Source: CAZZCS01 sp964652645 (GTDB taxonomy: Bacteria; Cloacimonadota; Cloacimonadia; Cloacimonadales; Cloacimonadaceae). From it: a stretch of 64,000 bases of DNA. The DNA is taken from positions 1 through 64,000 of the forward strand of contig CAZZCS010000001.1 in assembly GCA_964652645.1 (NCBI GenBank). Direction: 5' to 3'. The translations under genes were made by a program, and so were the position numbers. The notes under the pieces are model-generated. The model had not been told where the DNA came from. It made no database searches and saw only the letters and a program-made list of their open reading frames with translations. Shown here one piece after another: positions 18,268 through 26,726 of this stretch; positions within the stretch are counted from its first letter, which is position 1, and the number at the start of each line of letters is the position of its first letter.

Positions 18268-19737
18268 ATGGACGATAGGATGAGCGATTTAAAATTAGAC
18301 TTGAGCAATCTGCAATCAACATTTTCCGATTTGTTTACACCCGAGATCAAATCCAAAGCCCAGACTGTATTTCTCAAGAAATTATCCGAACTGATGCACG
18401 GATTTTATCAAGGTAAGATGCAGACCCTACCCAAAGCTGGAATCTATGGCTTCAACTGGTTCAACGTATGGTACACCCCTGGAGTATCTGCTGTATCCAC
18501 TGCTATCCGCGCTGATAACGAACTTTCCTATAACCTCTCGAATAGGAGCAATCTCGTAGCAGTCGTAAGCGATAGCACGAGAGTCCTGGGCGATGGAGAT
18601 TGTACCCCCTCCGGCGGATTGGGCGTAATGGAAGGCAAGGCTATGCTGATGAAGTATTTGGGTGGGATAGACGCCGTAGCTCTGTGCGTGAACAATAGAG
18701 ATAAAAACGGGATACCGGATCCCGATAAAGTAATCGATTTTGTAAAGATGCTGGAGCCATCCTTTGGAGCGGTCAACTTGGAGGACATCTCTCAGCCGAA
18801 CTGCTATCATGTGCTCGACGAGCTGCGGGATAGCTGCAACATTCCCGTGTGGCACGACGATGCCCAGGGCACAGCCAGCGTCACCCTGGCAGGATTGATC
18901 AACGCCTTGAAGCTTACAGACAGAAGTTTTGACAACCTCCGCGTGGTGCTATATGGAGCCGGGGCTTCAAATACAACCATCGCGAGTTTCCTCCTCCAAT
19001 CCGGCCTGGCCCCGGATAACCTCATAATGTTCGACAGCAAAGGAGCCCTACACTCCAAGAGAGCGGATCTGGAAAGCAATTCCGCCAAGAAAAAGCAGTG
19101 GGAGCTGGCCAGAGTGTCCAACCCCAAATGCCTGAACACGATGGAAGAAGCAATGAAGGGAGCAGATGTCCTGATTGCTCTATCTACCCCAGGTCCAGAT
19201 ACTATCAAACCAGGGTGGATCAAAGTCATGGCCCCCAAAGCCATCGTCTTTACCTGTGCCAATCCAGTTCCGGAGATTTATCCCCAGGACGCCAAGGCTG
19301 CAGGAGCCTATATCGTGGCAACTGGCAGAGGCGATTTCCCAAACCAGATCAACAATTCCTGCGGATTTCCGGGAATCTTGAAAGGCGCCTTACTCGTACG
19401 AGCCCGGAAGATCACGGACAAGATGGCCATCCGGGCAGCGCACTCCCTGGCAGATTATGCCGAGGCCAGAGGTATCAATCCCGATAACATCGTGCCCACC
19501 ATGGATGAAGCAGAAGTCTTCCCCAGGGAGGCTGCAGATGTTGCTATGCAGGCAATCGCAGATGGTGTGGCCAGGATCGAGCTGGGATATGATGAGGTGT
19601 TCAGACGGGCAAAAGCAGACATTGAGAATGCAAGAGCTACGACCAGAGCTCTGATGGATAATGGCTTTATCCCCAGCCCACCCCAGGAGCTAATCGCCCA
19701 AGCCTTGAGCTATACACAGCAGATCTGCGGCAAGTAG
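18268..19737 (+). CDS. NAD(P)-dependent malic enzyme
   Basis: Malic enzyme decarboxylates malate to pyruvate with NAD(P)+ reduction. The 489 residues contain the malic N-domain (FNVWYTPGVSAVSTAI with the likely catalytic Tyr; LGDGDCTPSGGLGVMEGK) and metal/substrate segments NLEDIS and PVWHDDAQGTASVTLAGLINAL. The Rossmann nucleotide-binding loop reads VVLYGAGASNTTIAS. The final block FPNQINNSCGFPGILKGALLVRA is typical of bacterial NAD-type enzymes. The size suits the non-fused class without a phosphotransacetylase domain. The cofactor cannot be settled from sequence. An alternative ATG at 18280 is possible. TTGACA at 18204-18209 could be its -35 box. A terminator follows. Confidence 0.92.
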   Translation: MDDRMSDLKLDLSNLQSTFSDLFTPEIKSKAQTVFLKKLSELMHGFYQGKMQTLPKAGIYGFNWFNVWYTPGVSAVSTAIRADNELSYNLSNRSNLVAVVSDSTRVLGDGDCTPSGGLGVMEGKAMLMKYLGGIDAVALCVNNRDKNGIPDPDKVIDFVKMLEPSFGAVNLEDISQPNCYHVLDELRDSCNIPVWHDDAQGTASVTLAGLINALKLTDRSFDNLRVVLYGAGASNTTIASFLLQSGLAPDNLIMFDSKGALHSKRADLESNSAKKKQWELARVSNPKCLNTMEEAMKGADVLIALSTPGPDTIKPGWIKVMAPKAIVFTCANPVPEIYPQDAKAAGAYIVATGRGDFPNQINNSCGFPGILKGALLVRARKITDKMAIRAAHSLADYAEARGINPDNIVPTMDEAEVFPREAADVAMQAIADGVARIELGYDEVFRRAKADIENARATTRALMDNGFIPSPPQELIAQALSYTQQICGK

Positions 19738-19749
19738 ATTCAAATATAG

Positions 19750-19780
19750 AATAGCCCCCACGTTGTGAGGGCTATTTTCT
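19750..19780 (+). terminator. Terminator between convergent malic enzyme and M3 peptidase genes
   Basis: AATAGCCCCCAC pairs with GTGAGGGCTATT (one mismatch in the middle) around a 3-base loop and ends in TTTTCTT. The position between convergent genes suggests it serves malic enzyme and perhaps, more weakly, the opposite gene. Confidence 0.8.
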
Positions 19781-19800
19781 TGTATGATTGCGGTTTAGTA

Positions 19801-21885
19801 TTAGATCAACCCATCTCTTCTTAAGACAGCTTCTGGATCTGGTTTTCTACCTCTGAAGCAGACGAAGAGATCCATCGGATGGAAGGAATTACCCCTGCTG
19901 AGGATACATTCCTTGAACTTTTTGGCAGTTTCCTGATCGAATATTCCCTTTTCTTCGAAGAGCGACCAAGCGTCCGCCTCCAGAGCCTCTGCCCATTTGT
20001 AGGAATAGTATCCAGCTGAATAACCTCCGGCAAAAATGTGGGCGAAGGCACAGGAGATATTGGTATTATCCACAAGTGGTAAAAGCCTGTATTTCTCTGT
20101 CACGGCCTTTTCAAATTCATCCACATCCTTGATCTGAGCAGGATCCGTGGTATGCCAGGCAAAATCCAGCATCCCATAGCGGAGCTGGTTTATATTGGCA
20201 ACTCCAGATTGGAAGTTCCTGGCAGCTATCACCTTATCCAGATACTCCCGGGGCAGCATCTCCCCCGTCTCGTAATGACGGGCAAAGAGAGCTAATGCTT
20301 CCTCTTCCAAAAGCCAGTTTTCCATAATCTGAGAGGGGAGTTCCACGAAGTCCCAGAGAACTTTGGGGCTGGCAAGTCCAGTATAGGTACAGTCTGATAG
20401 CAGACCGTGCAGGGCGTGGCCAAACTCGTGGAAAATGGTACGAACTTCGTCCATACGGAGCAGGGAAGGATGATCTTCCGTAGAAGGCGTGAGCGATCCT
20501 ACGATCGAAACAAAGGGACGACGCATGCCTTCGGCATAGAGACCCTGTCCCTGATAGGTGGTCATCCAGGCACCACCACGCTTGGTCTCGCGGGGGAACA
20601 GATCAAAGTACAGCAAACCAAGATAGGACTGATCTGCATCATAGACTTCCCAGGTGCTGACGTCTTTGTGGTATACTGGAACGTCAAATACCTGTTTCAG
20701 ACTGATCCCATAGATCTTGTTGGCAACCACAAACAAGCCATCAAGTACGTTTTCCACCTTGAACCAGGGACGTAGTTTTTCTGGATCAAAGTCATACTTC
20801 TTCTCTTTGAGCTTGGTGGAATAGAAGCCAAAATCCCAGCCCATAAAATCTTCCAGATCGTCCATTTCCTTTGCCAGAGCGATCACTTCTGCGACCTCAC
20901 TTTGAGCAGCAGGATAGGCTACTTCGTAGATGCGTTCCAAAAAGCTGGTGGCGTTAGTAACAGTTTCTGCCATCCGCTCTTGCAGTACGTAGGCTGCATG
21001 GTCTTCATAACCGAGCAGTCTGGCTCTCTGATTGCGCAATTCAACTATTCGCAGAATGTTTTTCTGGTTGTCATTCTGATCACGAAAAGCTCTGGAAGAA
21101 TAGGCCTTCTGGATCCTTTCACGAACTGAGCGGTTCTTGCAGTAATTCAATACTGGGATCATACTGGAAGGTTGCAAGCTAAACAGCCATCCTTCGTTCT
21201 TACCTTTGGCCCTGGCGTGGTATTCCGCTGCCTTCAGGGCGCTTTCTGGAATTCCATCCACTTCGATGGGGTCTGTGAGGTGCAGCTCGAAGCCATTCGT
21301 GGCATTCAGCAGGTTATCGGCAAATTTGGGGCTCAGCTGTGAAAGCTCCATATCTATCTGAGTGAGGGTTTGCTTATCTTCGTCTGAAAGCAGGGCACCA
21401 TTGCGGACAAATCCGGTGTAGGACTTCTTGATAAGCCTGTATCTTTCGGCAGCTTCCAGTCTCTTGCGATCGGAAAGATCCTGTGGTAAGCTGGGTTCTT
21501 CCACATCTTTTACATACTGTTCGTAAAGAGCTTTGACTCTGGCAAAGATGAGTGGACAGGTCATTATGGAGGAGCTAAACTGGGAGAGCATGGGAGATAT
21601 CTTCTGAGCCAGAGCTTTGTGTTCCGGACCGGATTCTGCAGATAATAAGTTAAAAAATATCCCCGAAACGTAACCCAGGAGCTCACCGCTGTGATCCATA
21701 TACAGGATTGTGTTTTCAAAAGTTGGCTCACTCTTGTCGTGTCTCAGTTTATCGTAGCTGGCTTTGGTCTCTTCCAGGGCAGCCTCTATGGCTGGTAAAA
21801 AGTGTTCAGTTTTGAAGGTATCAAAGGGTATTGCCTTCAGGCGATGCGAGTTTTCCCTATTCAATAGGGGGTTCTGGTTTTGCAT
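19801..21885 (-). CDS. M3 family metallopeptidase (Dcp-like peptidyl-dipeptidase)
   Basis: M3 enzymes are cytoplasmic zinc peptidases that cut short peptides; Dcp removes C-terminal dipeptides. The 694-residue protein has the zinc site FHEFGHALHGLLSD with HEFGH at about residues 486-490, and a family-typical downstream third ligand region. The N-terminus (NPLLNRENSHRLKAIPFD, FLPAIEAALEE) and the total length suit Dcp/oligopeptidase A better than PepF. There is no signal peptide, so it likely completes peptide breakdown inside the cell, fitting an amino-acid-fermenting lifestyle. The ATG start has GAGGAA four bases upstream. Confidence 0.9.
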   Translation of the reverse strand: MQNQNPLLNRENSHRLKAIPFDTFKTEHFLPAIEAALEETKASYDKLRHDKSEPTFENTILYMDHSGELLGYVSGIFFNLLSAESGPEHKALAQKISPMLSQFSSSIMTCPLIFARVKALYEQYVKDVEEPSLPQDLSDRKRLEAAERYRLIKKSYTGFVRNGALLSDEDKQTLTQIDMELSQLSPKFADNLLNATNGFELHLTDPIEVDGIPESALKAAEYHARAKGKNEGWLFSLQPSSMIPVLNYCKNRSVRERIQKAYSSRAFRDQNDNQKNILRIVELRNQRARLLGYEDHAAYVLQERMAETVTNATSFLERIYEVAYPAAQSEVAEVIALAKEMDDLEDFMGWDFGFYSTKLKEKKYDFDPEKLRPWFKVENVLDGLFVVANKIYGISLKQVFDVPVYHKDVSTWEVYDADQSYLGLLYFDLFPRETKRGGAWMTTYQGQGLYAEGMRRPFVSIVGSLTPSTEDHPSLLRMDEVRTIFHEFGHALHGLLSDCTYTGLASPKVLWDFVELPSQIMENWLLEEEALALFARHYETGEMLPREYLDKVIAARNFQSGVANINQLRYGMLDFAWHTTDPAQIKDVDEFEKAVTEKYRLLPLVDNTNISCAFAHIFAGGYSAGYYSYKWAEALEADAWSLFEEKGIFDQETAKKFKECILSRGNSFHPMDLFVCFRGRKPDPEAVLRRDGLI

Positions 21886-21915
21886 GAGATTCCTCTTTTT
21901 CTTCTATTTATTATC

Positions 21916-22749
21916 TTAGTCAATTTTCTGGGTAAGGATTCTGTTCCTTCTGGTGAGAGGGATTACCAGTTCTTTGGTCTGAGCGTTGTAGGCAAAGCTG
22001 CCAGGAGTACGGAGTTTCTTGATAACAGGGACAAATCTGTTCTGTTCCTGCGGGATCATCACGATCATCTCTTCTTTCGCCGCCGAGAAGAAAATCCTCC
22101 CCACTTCATCTATCACTATCCCTTCCATCTGAGAGTAGGCCGTATCCATAAACACAGAGACTTCCTGGGTATAGATGCTGTAGGTGAGAATCGAGACTTG
22201 ATTGCCAGAATCCACAATCATCATCTGAGCACGGGGTTTATCAAAGACGATTGCAGTAGGATTGCTGATCAGCGGATTCGTGATCTTCTGCAGACTCTTG
22301 GTGGTGGGATTGAAGATGAAAAGGCAGTTTGCTCCGGTGTCTGTAAGATAGAGATTGTCCGTGCCATCACTGGCAATACCGCTGAGAGACACTGCACCTT
22401 CGATCGGGTAGATGGCTACTACGCGCTCGTTCATCATATCTATCGCCTGCACGTTCTCCATATCCGCCACAAATAGGATTGGCGATTTCAACAGCATCCC
22501 TTTGGGAGTATTCAAGCCTTTGGAAACAAAGGGATTTATCTTGCCCTTCTGGTTCATAAAGACTATGCTGCCATTGCCACTGTTCGAAATCAGATAACGC
22601 CCATTAGCACTATCATATATGACAGAGTGAGGCTTATTCAGGCCACGCGTACCACCCAAGATCAGGAACAAAACCCCGATGATGATGAGGATTACTACCG
22701 CTGCAATCAAATACAGCTTATTCTTGTGGAGAAAGTTTTTGAAACTCAT
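21916..22749 (-). CDS. Membrane-anchored NHL-type beta-propeller protein
   Basis: The 277-residue protein has one N-terminal membrane segment (LYLIAAVVILIIIGVLFLIL) and then repeated strands typical of NHL/SMP-30-like propellers. Examples are LNKPHSVIYDSANGRYLISNSG, SLSGIASDGTDNLYLTDTGA and NPTAIVFDKPRAQMMIVDSG. Such proteins are usually binding scaffolds, and no catalytic residues can be identified. It lies between the M3 peptidase gene and cysS on the same strand, 12 bases after cysS, so it is likely co-transcribed with cysS. Function unknown. Confidence 0.75.
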   Translation of the reverse strand: MSFKNFLHKNKLYLIAAVVILIIIGVLFLILGGTRGLNKPHSVIYDSANGRYLISNSGNGSIVFMNQKGKINPFVSKGLNTPKGMLLKSPILFVADMENVQAIDMMNERVVAIYPIEGAVSLSGIASDGTDNLYLTDTGANCLFIFNPTTKSLQKITNPLISNPTAIVFDKPRAQMMIVDSGNQVSILTYSIYTQEVSVFMDTAYSQMEGIVIDEVGRIFFSAAKEEMIVMIPQEQNRFVPVIKKLRTPGSFAYNAQTKELVIPLTRRNRILTQKID

Positions 22750-22761
22750 TGTTCTTACCTC

Positions 22762-24147
22762 TTAATCTTTGATAGTCCATGTACTTCCGTCTTTGGTATC
22801 CTTTACTTCTATACCCAATGTATGCAGATCATCCCTGATCTGGTCAGACAGCGCCCAGTTCTTGGCTGTTCGGGCATTCAGCCTGTACTTGATGATCAGA
22901 TCGATCAAATCACCAGCCAGCTTGTCCAGGTTGCTTTTGAGCTTCTGATCCAGATCCTGGAAGAAGCCCAGGGAATCTCCCAGACGCACCAGCAGCAAGG
23001 CTGCATCCTGTCGCTTGGAGAGCTCGAGACTGGAATCTCTGATCACTCCCGCCAGTTCAAACAAGATCGAGATAGCTTTGGCAGTGTTAAAATCATCTTC
23101 CATGGCCTCGATGAAGCGGCTTTCCGGCTCCAGATCGGTCACAGTGCTAAACTCTCTATTTATATTTAGATAATCAATGCTCTTCAAAGCGCTATAGAAA
23201 TTACCCAGAGCTCTTTGGCTCTCTTCGACCAATTCCCTATTGAAGTCGATTGGGCTGCGATAGTGCTTGGAAAGGAAGTAGAACCGTATCACCTCAGGCT
23301 CAAACTGAGCCATGATCTCTCTGGCTGTAAAGAAATTGTTCAGACTCTTGGACATCTTCTCACCCTCGATATTGAGGAATCCGTTGTGCATCCAATAATT
23401 TGCCAGCGGTTTTCCCGTAATCGCCCAGGCCTGAGCCAGTTCATTCTCGTGGTGAGGAAAAACGAGATCTATCCCGCCCCCATGAATATCAAAGGTCTCA
23501 CCCAGGTATTTCTGAGACATCACTACGCACTCCGAGTGCCAGCCAGGCCGTCCCAATCCCCAGGGGCTTTCCCAGGAAGGTTCACCGGGTTTGCTCCTTT
23601 TCCAGAGAGTAAAATCTGCTGGGTGTCTTTTGGCTGTGTTTTCCTCAATTCTAGCCCCCACCTTTTGCTCTTCGATCTTCTTGCCAGAAAGCTGTCCGTA
23701 CTGAGGTAGGGACTCCTGCCAAAAATAGACATCTCCATCCACTTCGTAAGCGTGCCCTTTTTCTACGAGCTGTGCAATCAAATGGATGATCTCATCCATC
23801 ACATCTGTTGCTTTGGGCTGGTGATGGGGTTGTTTTAGCCCCAAAAGACGGGCATCTTCCATAAAAGCTTTGTAGTACTTATCAGCGATCTGGCTATAGT
23901 CCTTGTTCTCTTCGATAGCCTGCGCTATGATTTTATCATCTATATCGGTGACATTCTGCACGTATGTAACGTCGTATCCGCGAAACTCAAAGTAACGTCT
24001 CACGACATCAAAGATGAGGAAAGCTCGAGCATTACCTATATGAAAATAGTTGTAAACTGTAGGCCCGCAGGCATATAGCTTTACTTTCCCTGCTTCTACA
24101 GGATTGAACTCCTCTTTCTGTCGCGTCATTGTGTTGTAAATCTTCAT
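22762..24147 (-). CDS. cysS: Cysteinyl-tRNA synthetase
   Basis: CysRS charges tRNA-Cys. I place the start at ATG 24147 (MKIYNTMTRQKEEF), preceded by GGAG at 8 bases, giving 461 residues; the GTG eight codons earlier is less typical. The class I HIGH motif is FHIGN at residues ~35-39, and Cys27 of YACGPTVYN is the first zinc ligand. The remaining zinc-site region is WHSECVVMS and IHGGGIDLVFPHHENE. The KMSKS loop reads EKMSKSLNN. All diagnostic parts are present. Confidence 0.97.
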   Translation of the reverse strand: MKIYNTMTRQKEEFNPVEAGKVKLYACGPTVYNYFHIGNARAFLIFDVVRRYFEFRGYDVTYVQNVTDIDDKIIAQAIEENKDYSQIADKYYKAFMEDARLLGLKQPHHQPKATDVMDEIIHLIAQLVEKGHAYEVDGDVYFWQESLPQYGQLSGKKIEEQKVGARIEENTAKRHPADFTLWKRSKPGEPSWESPWGLGRPGWHSECVVMSQKYLGETFDIHGGGIDLVFPHHENELAQAWAITGKPLANYWMHNGFLNIEGEKMSKSLNNFFTAREIMAQFEPEVIRFYFLSKHYRSPIDFNRELVEESQRALGNFYSALKSIDYLNINREFSTVTDLEPESRFIEAMEDDFNTAKAISILFELAGVIRDSSLELSKRQDAALLLVRLGDSLGFFQDLDQKLKSNLDKLAGDLIDLIIKYRLNARTAKNWALSDQIRDDLHTLGIEVKDTKDGSTWTIKD

Positions 24148-24171
24148 TACCAAATTCTCCATGATCTCCAC

Positions 24172-24500
24172 CGCTTATCTCAAAACAAAGCCTATGAAAA
24201 ACGGTTTTATTGATTCGACCCAGTATTTGGGCTGGCATCCTCTCGTCAAGCATTATCTGGGGTTTGCTGTCGTCAGCACCCAGCTTATAGTCTAGAGTCT
24301 ATCTCACCTGTATCAAACCTGTATCTGGTGGGTTCGAGAACACACTTGATACACGCCTGATACACGCCTGATACACGTCTGATATACGCCTGACTGCCTG
24401 GAAGGTTGCATGTAAAAGACATAATGACGCGGATAATTGAGATGCGGTTACTGGAGTGAAAGGCTGTATCAGCTTCAGTACTAGCGAAGTTGCGTTATGT
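24172..24500. other. Intergenic stretch with short tandem repeats upstream of cysS
   Basis: About 330 bases upstream of cysS, downstream of the flippase gene. Two CCTGTATC units (24307-24327 area) precede a block of 11-base repeats (24346-24389). No gene-like frame, tRNA or clear terminator is visible. Confidence 0.5.
24346..24389. repeat. Four 11-bp tandem repeats, consensus CTGATACACGC
   Basis: Units are TTGATACACGC, CTGATACACGC, CTGATACACGT and CTGATATACGC, back to back without spacers. The 11-base period is close to one DNA turn. They lie upstream of cysS; a role as protein-binding sites or a variable tract is possible but not shown. Confidence 0.8.
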
Positions 24501-25817
24501 TTATTTACGCTTCAGGAGGCCTTTTGCATAAGAGAAGAGCTCTTCGAAATCTGTTTTGCGGGGAATCAAGAAGCCAATCATACGATTATCTGTGCACCGC
24601 TGCTCGTAGGCTATGATGGAGCCAAACCACAGAGTGTATGCCACGCTGGTAGCCAAAGCTGCTCCCATAATCCCCCAGATGGGGATCAGAATCAGATTCA
24701 AGATAATGTTTAGCGCCAGTGCAATGGCAGGAAGAATGATACTGATGAGAGGGAAACCCTTGCTGTTCAGATAGTTATTGAAGAGCGAACCAAATGACAG
24801 GCTGAAGCTGGCAGGAATCAGCCACAGATAGACGCCATAGACTGGTACGAAATCGAATCCGAACAAGGTCGCCAGCAGGAACCGACCCAGGATCACGAAG
24901 CCAAGATTGGCGATCAGCAGGACGAGGGAAAAAGCTACTAACAGTTTGCGCATGATGTGCCACTTCTGCTCCATATCCTCACTATCGGTGAGCTTTACAA
25001 GCAGCAAAGCACCCACTACATTTGAGGCGATCTGCAACAGATCTATGATATGCGCTGCCACCGAGTAGATGCCAACCTCGCTAAAGCTGAGGCTGCGCTT
25101 GATCAGGATGATATCAAATCTGAGCAGCAAAAGAATGAAAAACGAAGACAGGAAGACCCTGAACCCATAGGTATAGACGAGTTTCAGAAACGAGATGTCA
25201 AATCTGAAGGAGATCCTCCCACAATGAGCCCGGAAGAAGAAGTATAAAATTCCAAACAGAGGCGTAAGTAATACTGCCAGCAGGACGTAAAGCAACCGAT
25301 CCGGAACGTCTAAAACAAAGAAGCCGACCAGCAAAGCCAATAAGACCAGGAGATATCCCCAAAACTGCGCCAGCGAGTGATCCAATATCTTGTCCATCCC
25401 CATGTACAACGCCTGGAGATGGGCATTGAGCTTTGCCATCGTAATCATCAATACAAAGATGATTACATAAAGAGGGCTAAAGCCAAAATCGAACAGGCGG
25501 CCTACCCCATCCAGTGCTACCAATCCGATGGCCCCAAAGAAGATGGTTTCTACTACAAACTGTAGCATAGACCAGCTAAACAGCTGACCCACCCGATCAG
25601 GAAACTTGCGGACAAAATATGGATAGCTGCGGTATATTCCAAAATCCAGGATCATCCAGATAAAGCCACTCATGGTAGCGAGATAGCTGTACTTGCCCTT
25701 GAGCTCTACTCCCAGATACCTGGCAGAAATCCAACTGGTGAAAAACATGATCACAGTGAGGATGAGGCGGAATGAGCCGCTCATAAGGATGTTTTTCTTC
25801 AGATTTACACTACTCAA
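24501..25817 (-). CDS. Polysaccharide flippase / MATE-like multi-pass membrane protein
   Basis: A 438-residue hydrophobic protein with about 12 predicted membrane segments and the arrangement of Wzx-type flippases. The first helix is followed by SWISARYLGVELKGKYSYLATMSG, and a later segment reads NNYLNSKGFPLISIILPAIALALNIILNLILIPIWGIMGAALATSVAY, a typical polysaccharide-biosynthesis C-terminal pattern. It likely moves lipid-linked sugars across the inner membrane; the substrate is unknown. The start is a TTG at 25817 overlapping the stop of the transporter gene (TTGA). No glycosyltransferase genes are nearby. Confidence 0.82.
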   Translation of the reverse strand: MSSVNLKKNILMSGSFRLILTVIMFFTSWISARYLGVELKGKYSYLATMSGFIWMILDFGIYRSYPYFVRKFPDRVGQLFSWSMLQFVVETIFFGAIGLVALDGVGRLFDFGFSPLYVIIFVLMITMAKLNAHLQALYMGMDKILDHSLAQFWGYLLVLLALLVGFFVLDVPDRLLYVLLAVLLTPLFGILYFFFRAHCGRISFRFDISFLKLVYTYGFRVFLSSFFILLLLRFDIILIKRSLSFSEVGIYSVAAHIIDLLQIASNVVGALLLVKLTDSEDMEQKWHIMRKLLVAFSLVLLIANLGFVILGRFLLATLFGFDFVPVYGVYLWLIPASFSLSFGSLFNNYLNSKGFPLISIILPAIALALNIILNLILIPIWGIMGAALATSVAYTLWFGSIIAYEQRCTDNRMIGFLIPRKTDFEELFSYAKGLLKRK

Positions 25818-26725
25818 TTAGCTATACCTTTTTTGGGGAAGAATATCCCGGATACTGCCTTAAACGATAGCGACACGATTACAAAGAGCATTCCCATGAG
25901 CTGGACAAAAGTAAGCATCTCACTCAAAAACAAATAGGCCAATACGCTGGCCAGTACAGGTTTGAGAAAGAAATATTGAGAAGCCTTGGCAGCAGTGAGC
26001 CCCTTCATCCCCTCAAAATAGAGGATGTAGGCAACCCCAGTGACAAATATCCCCAAATACGAGATTACAGCCACCATCTGGAAGTCTGGTCTAAAGAAAA
26101 CCGGCTTTCCCAGGATCATATTTAGCACAAAGAGAGTAAGTGCTCCCAGAATGAAAGAAATGCTATTTGTGAGGAGGTTTCCATATTGGAGTACAGTTTT
26201 CTTCGTGAGCACGGTATAGAGCCCAAAGGTAAGAGCAGCCAGCAGTGCCAGTCCAATTCCCAGAGTCAGGTTCAGGTATGATCCCGAGTGAAAATCTCGC
26301 TCACCCAAGACAATCGCTATCAAACCCAGACAACCCAGGCCCAGACCAATCATCTGCCGCATTTCTGTCTTTTCTTTGAGGATTAGCATGGCAAAAACCG
26401 TTACAAACAGAGGATTTATGCTCACGAGAATTGCAGAGAGGGATGCTTTACCAAAGTATATTGCCAATTGTAAAAGCAGCATACTGAGGCAAACGTTGAG
26501 AATCCCCAATGCGCCCATACTCAGTATGCTGCCAGGCTTTAATCTGATTCGATCAGCCACGCTCTGTCTGATGGCAAAGGGCAATATCACCAATCCACCG
26601 ATTAGAAACCGCCAGGCGGTTATGGTAAAAGGCGATATTCCACCCCCGAGCTTCTTACTGACAAACTCGAGGGTGGAAAATATGCTTATTGTGATCAGAC
26701 AAAACAGGTGATACTTAAGCTTCAA
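25814..26725 (-). CDS. EamA/DMT-family permease
   Basis: The 303-residue protein has about ten membrane segments forming two EamA halves. The first half is ITISIFSTLEFVSKKL...AWRFLIGGLVILPFAI...LQLAIYFGKASLSAILVSINPLFVTVFAMLILKEK, here abbreviated. The second half ends with a similar FVTGVAYILYFEGMKGLTA and ASVLAYLFLSE. These exporters move amino acids, nucleobases or metabolites; the substrate cannot be predicted. The start is TTG at 26725 with no strong ribosome site and no nearby in-frame ATG, one base after the stop of the upstream secreted-protein gene. It overlaps the flippase start. Confidence 0.85.
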   Translation of the reverse strand: MKLKYHLFCLITISIFSTLEFVSKKLGGGISPFTITAWRFLIGGLVILPFAIRQSVADRIRLKPGSILSMGALGILNVCLSMLLLQLAIYFGKASLSAILVSINPLFVTVFAMLILKEKTEMRQMIGLGLGCLGLIAIVLGERDFHSGSYLNLTLGIGLALLAALTFGLYTVLTKKTVLQYGNLLTNSISFILGALTLFVLNMILGKPVFFRPDFQMVAVISYLGIFVTGVAYILYFEGMKGLTAAKASQYFFLKPVLASVLAYLFLSEMLTFVQLMGMLFVIVSLSFKAVSGIFFPKKGIAN

Positions 26726-26726
26726 G

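Noticed and set aside
24301..24345. Possible tRNA because of GGTTCGAGAAC
   Set aside because: No acceptor stem or anticodon arm can be built around it.
24346..24389. CRISPR-like array
   Set aside because: The units are 11 bases and directly adjacent, with no spacers and no cas genes nearby.
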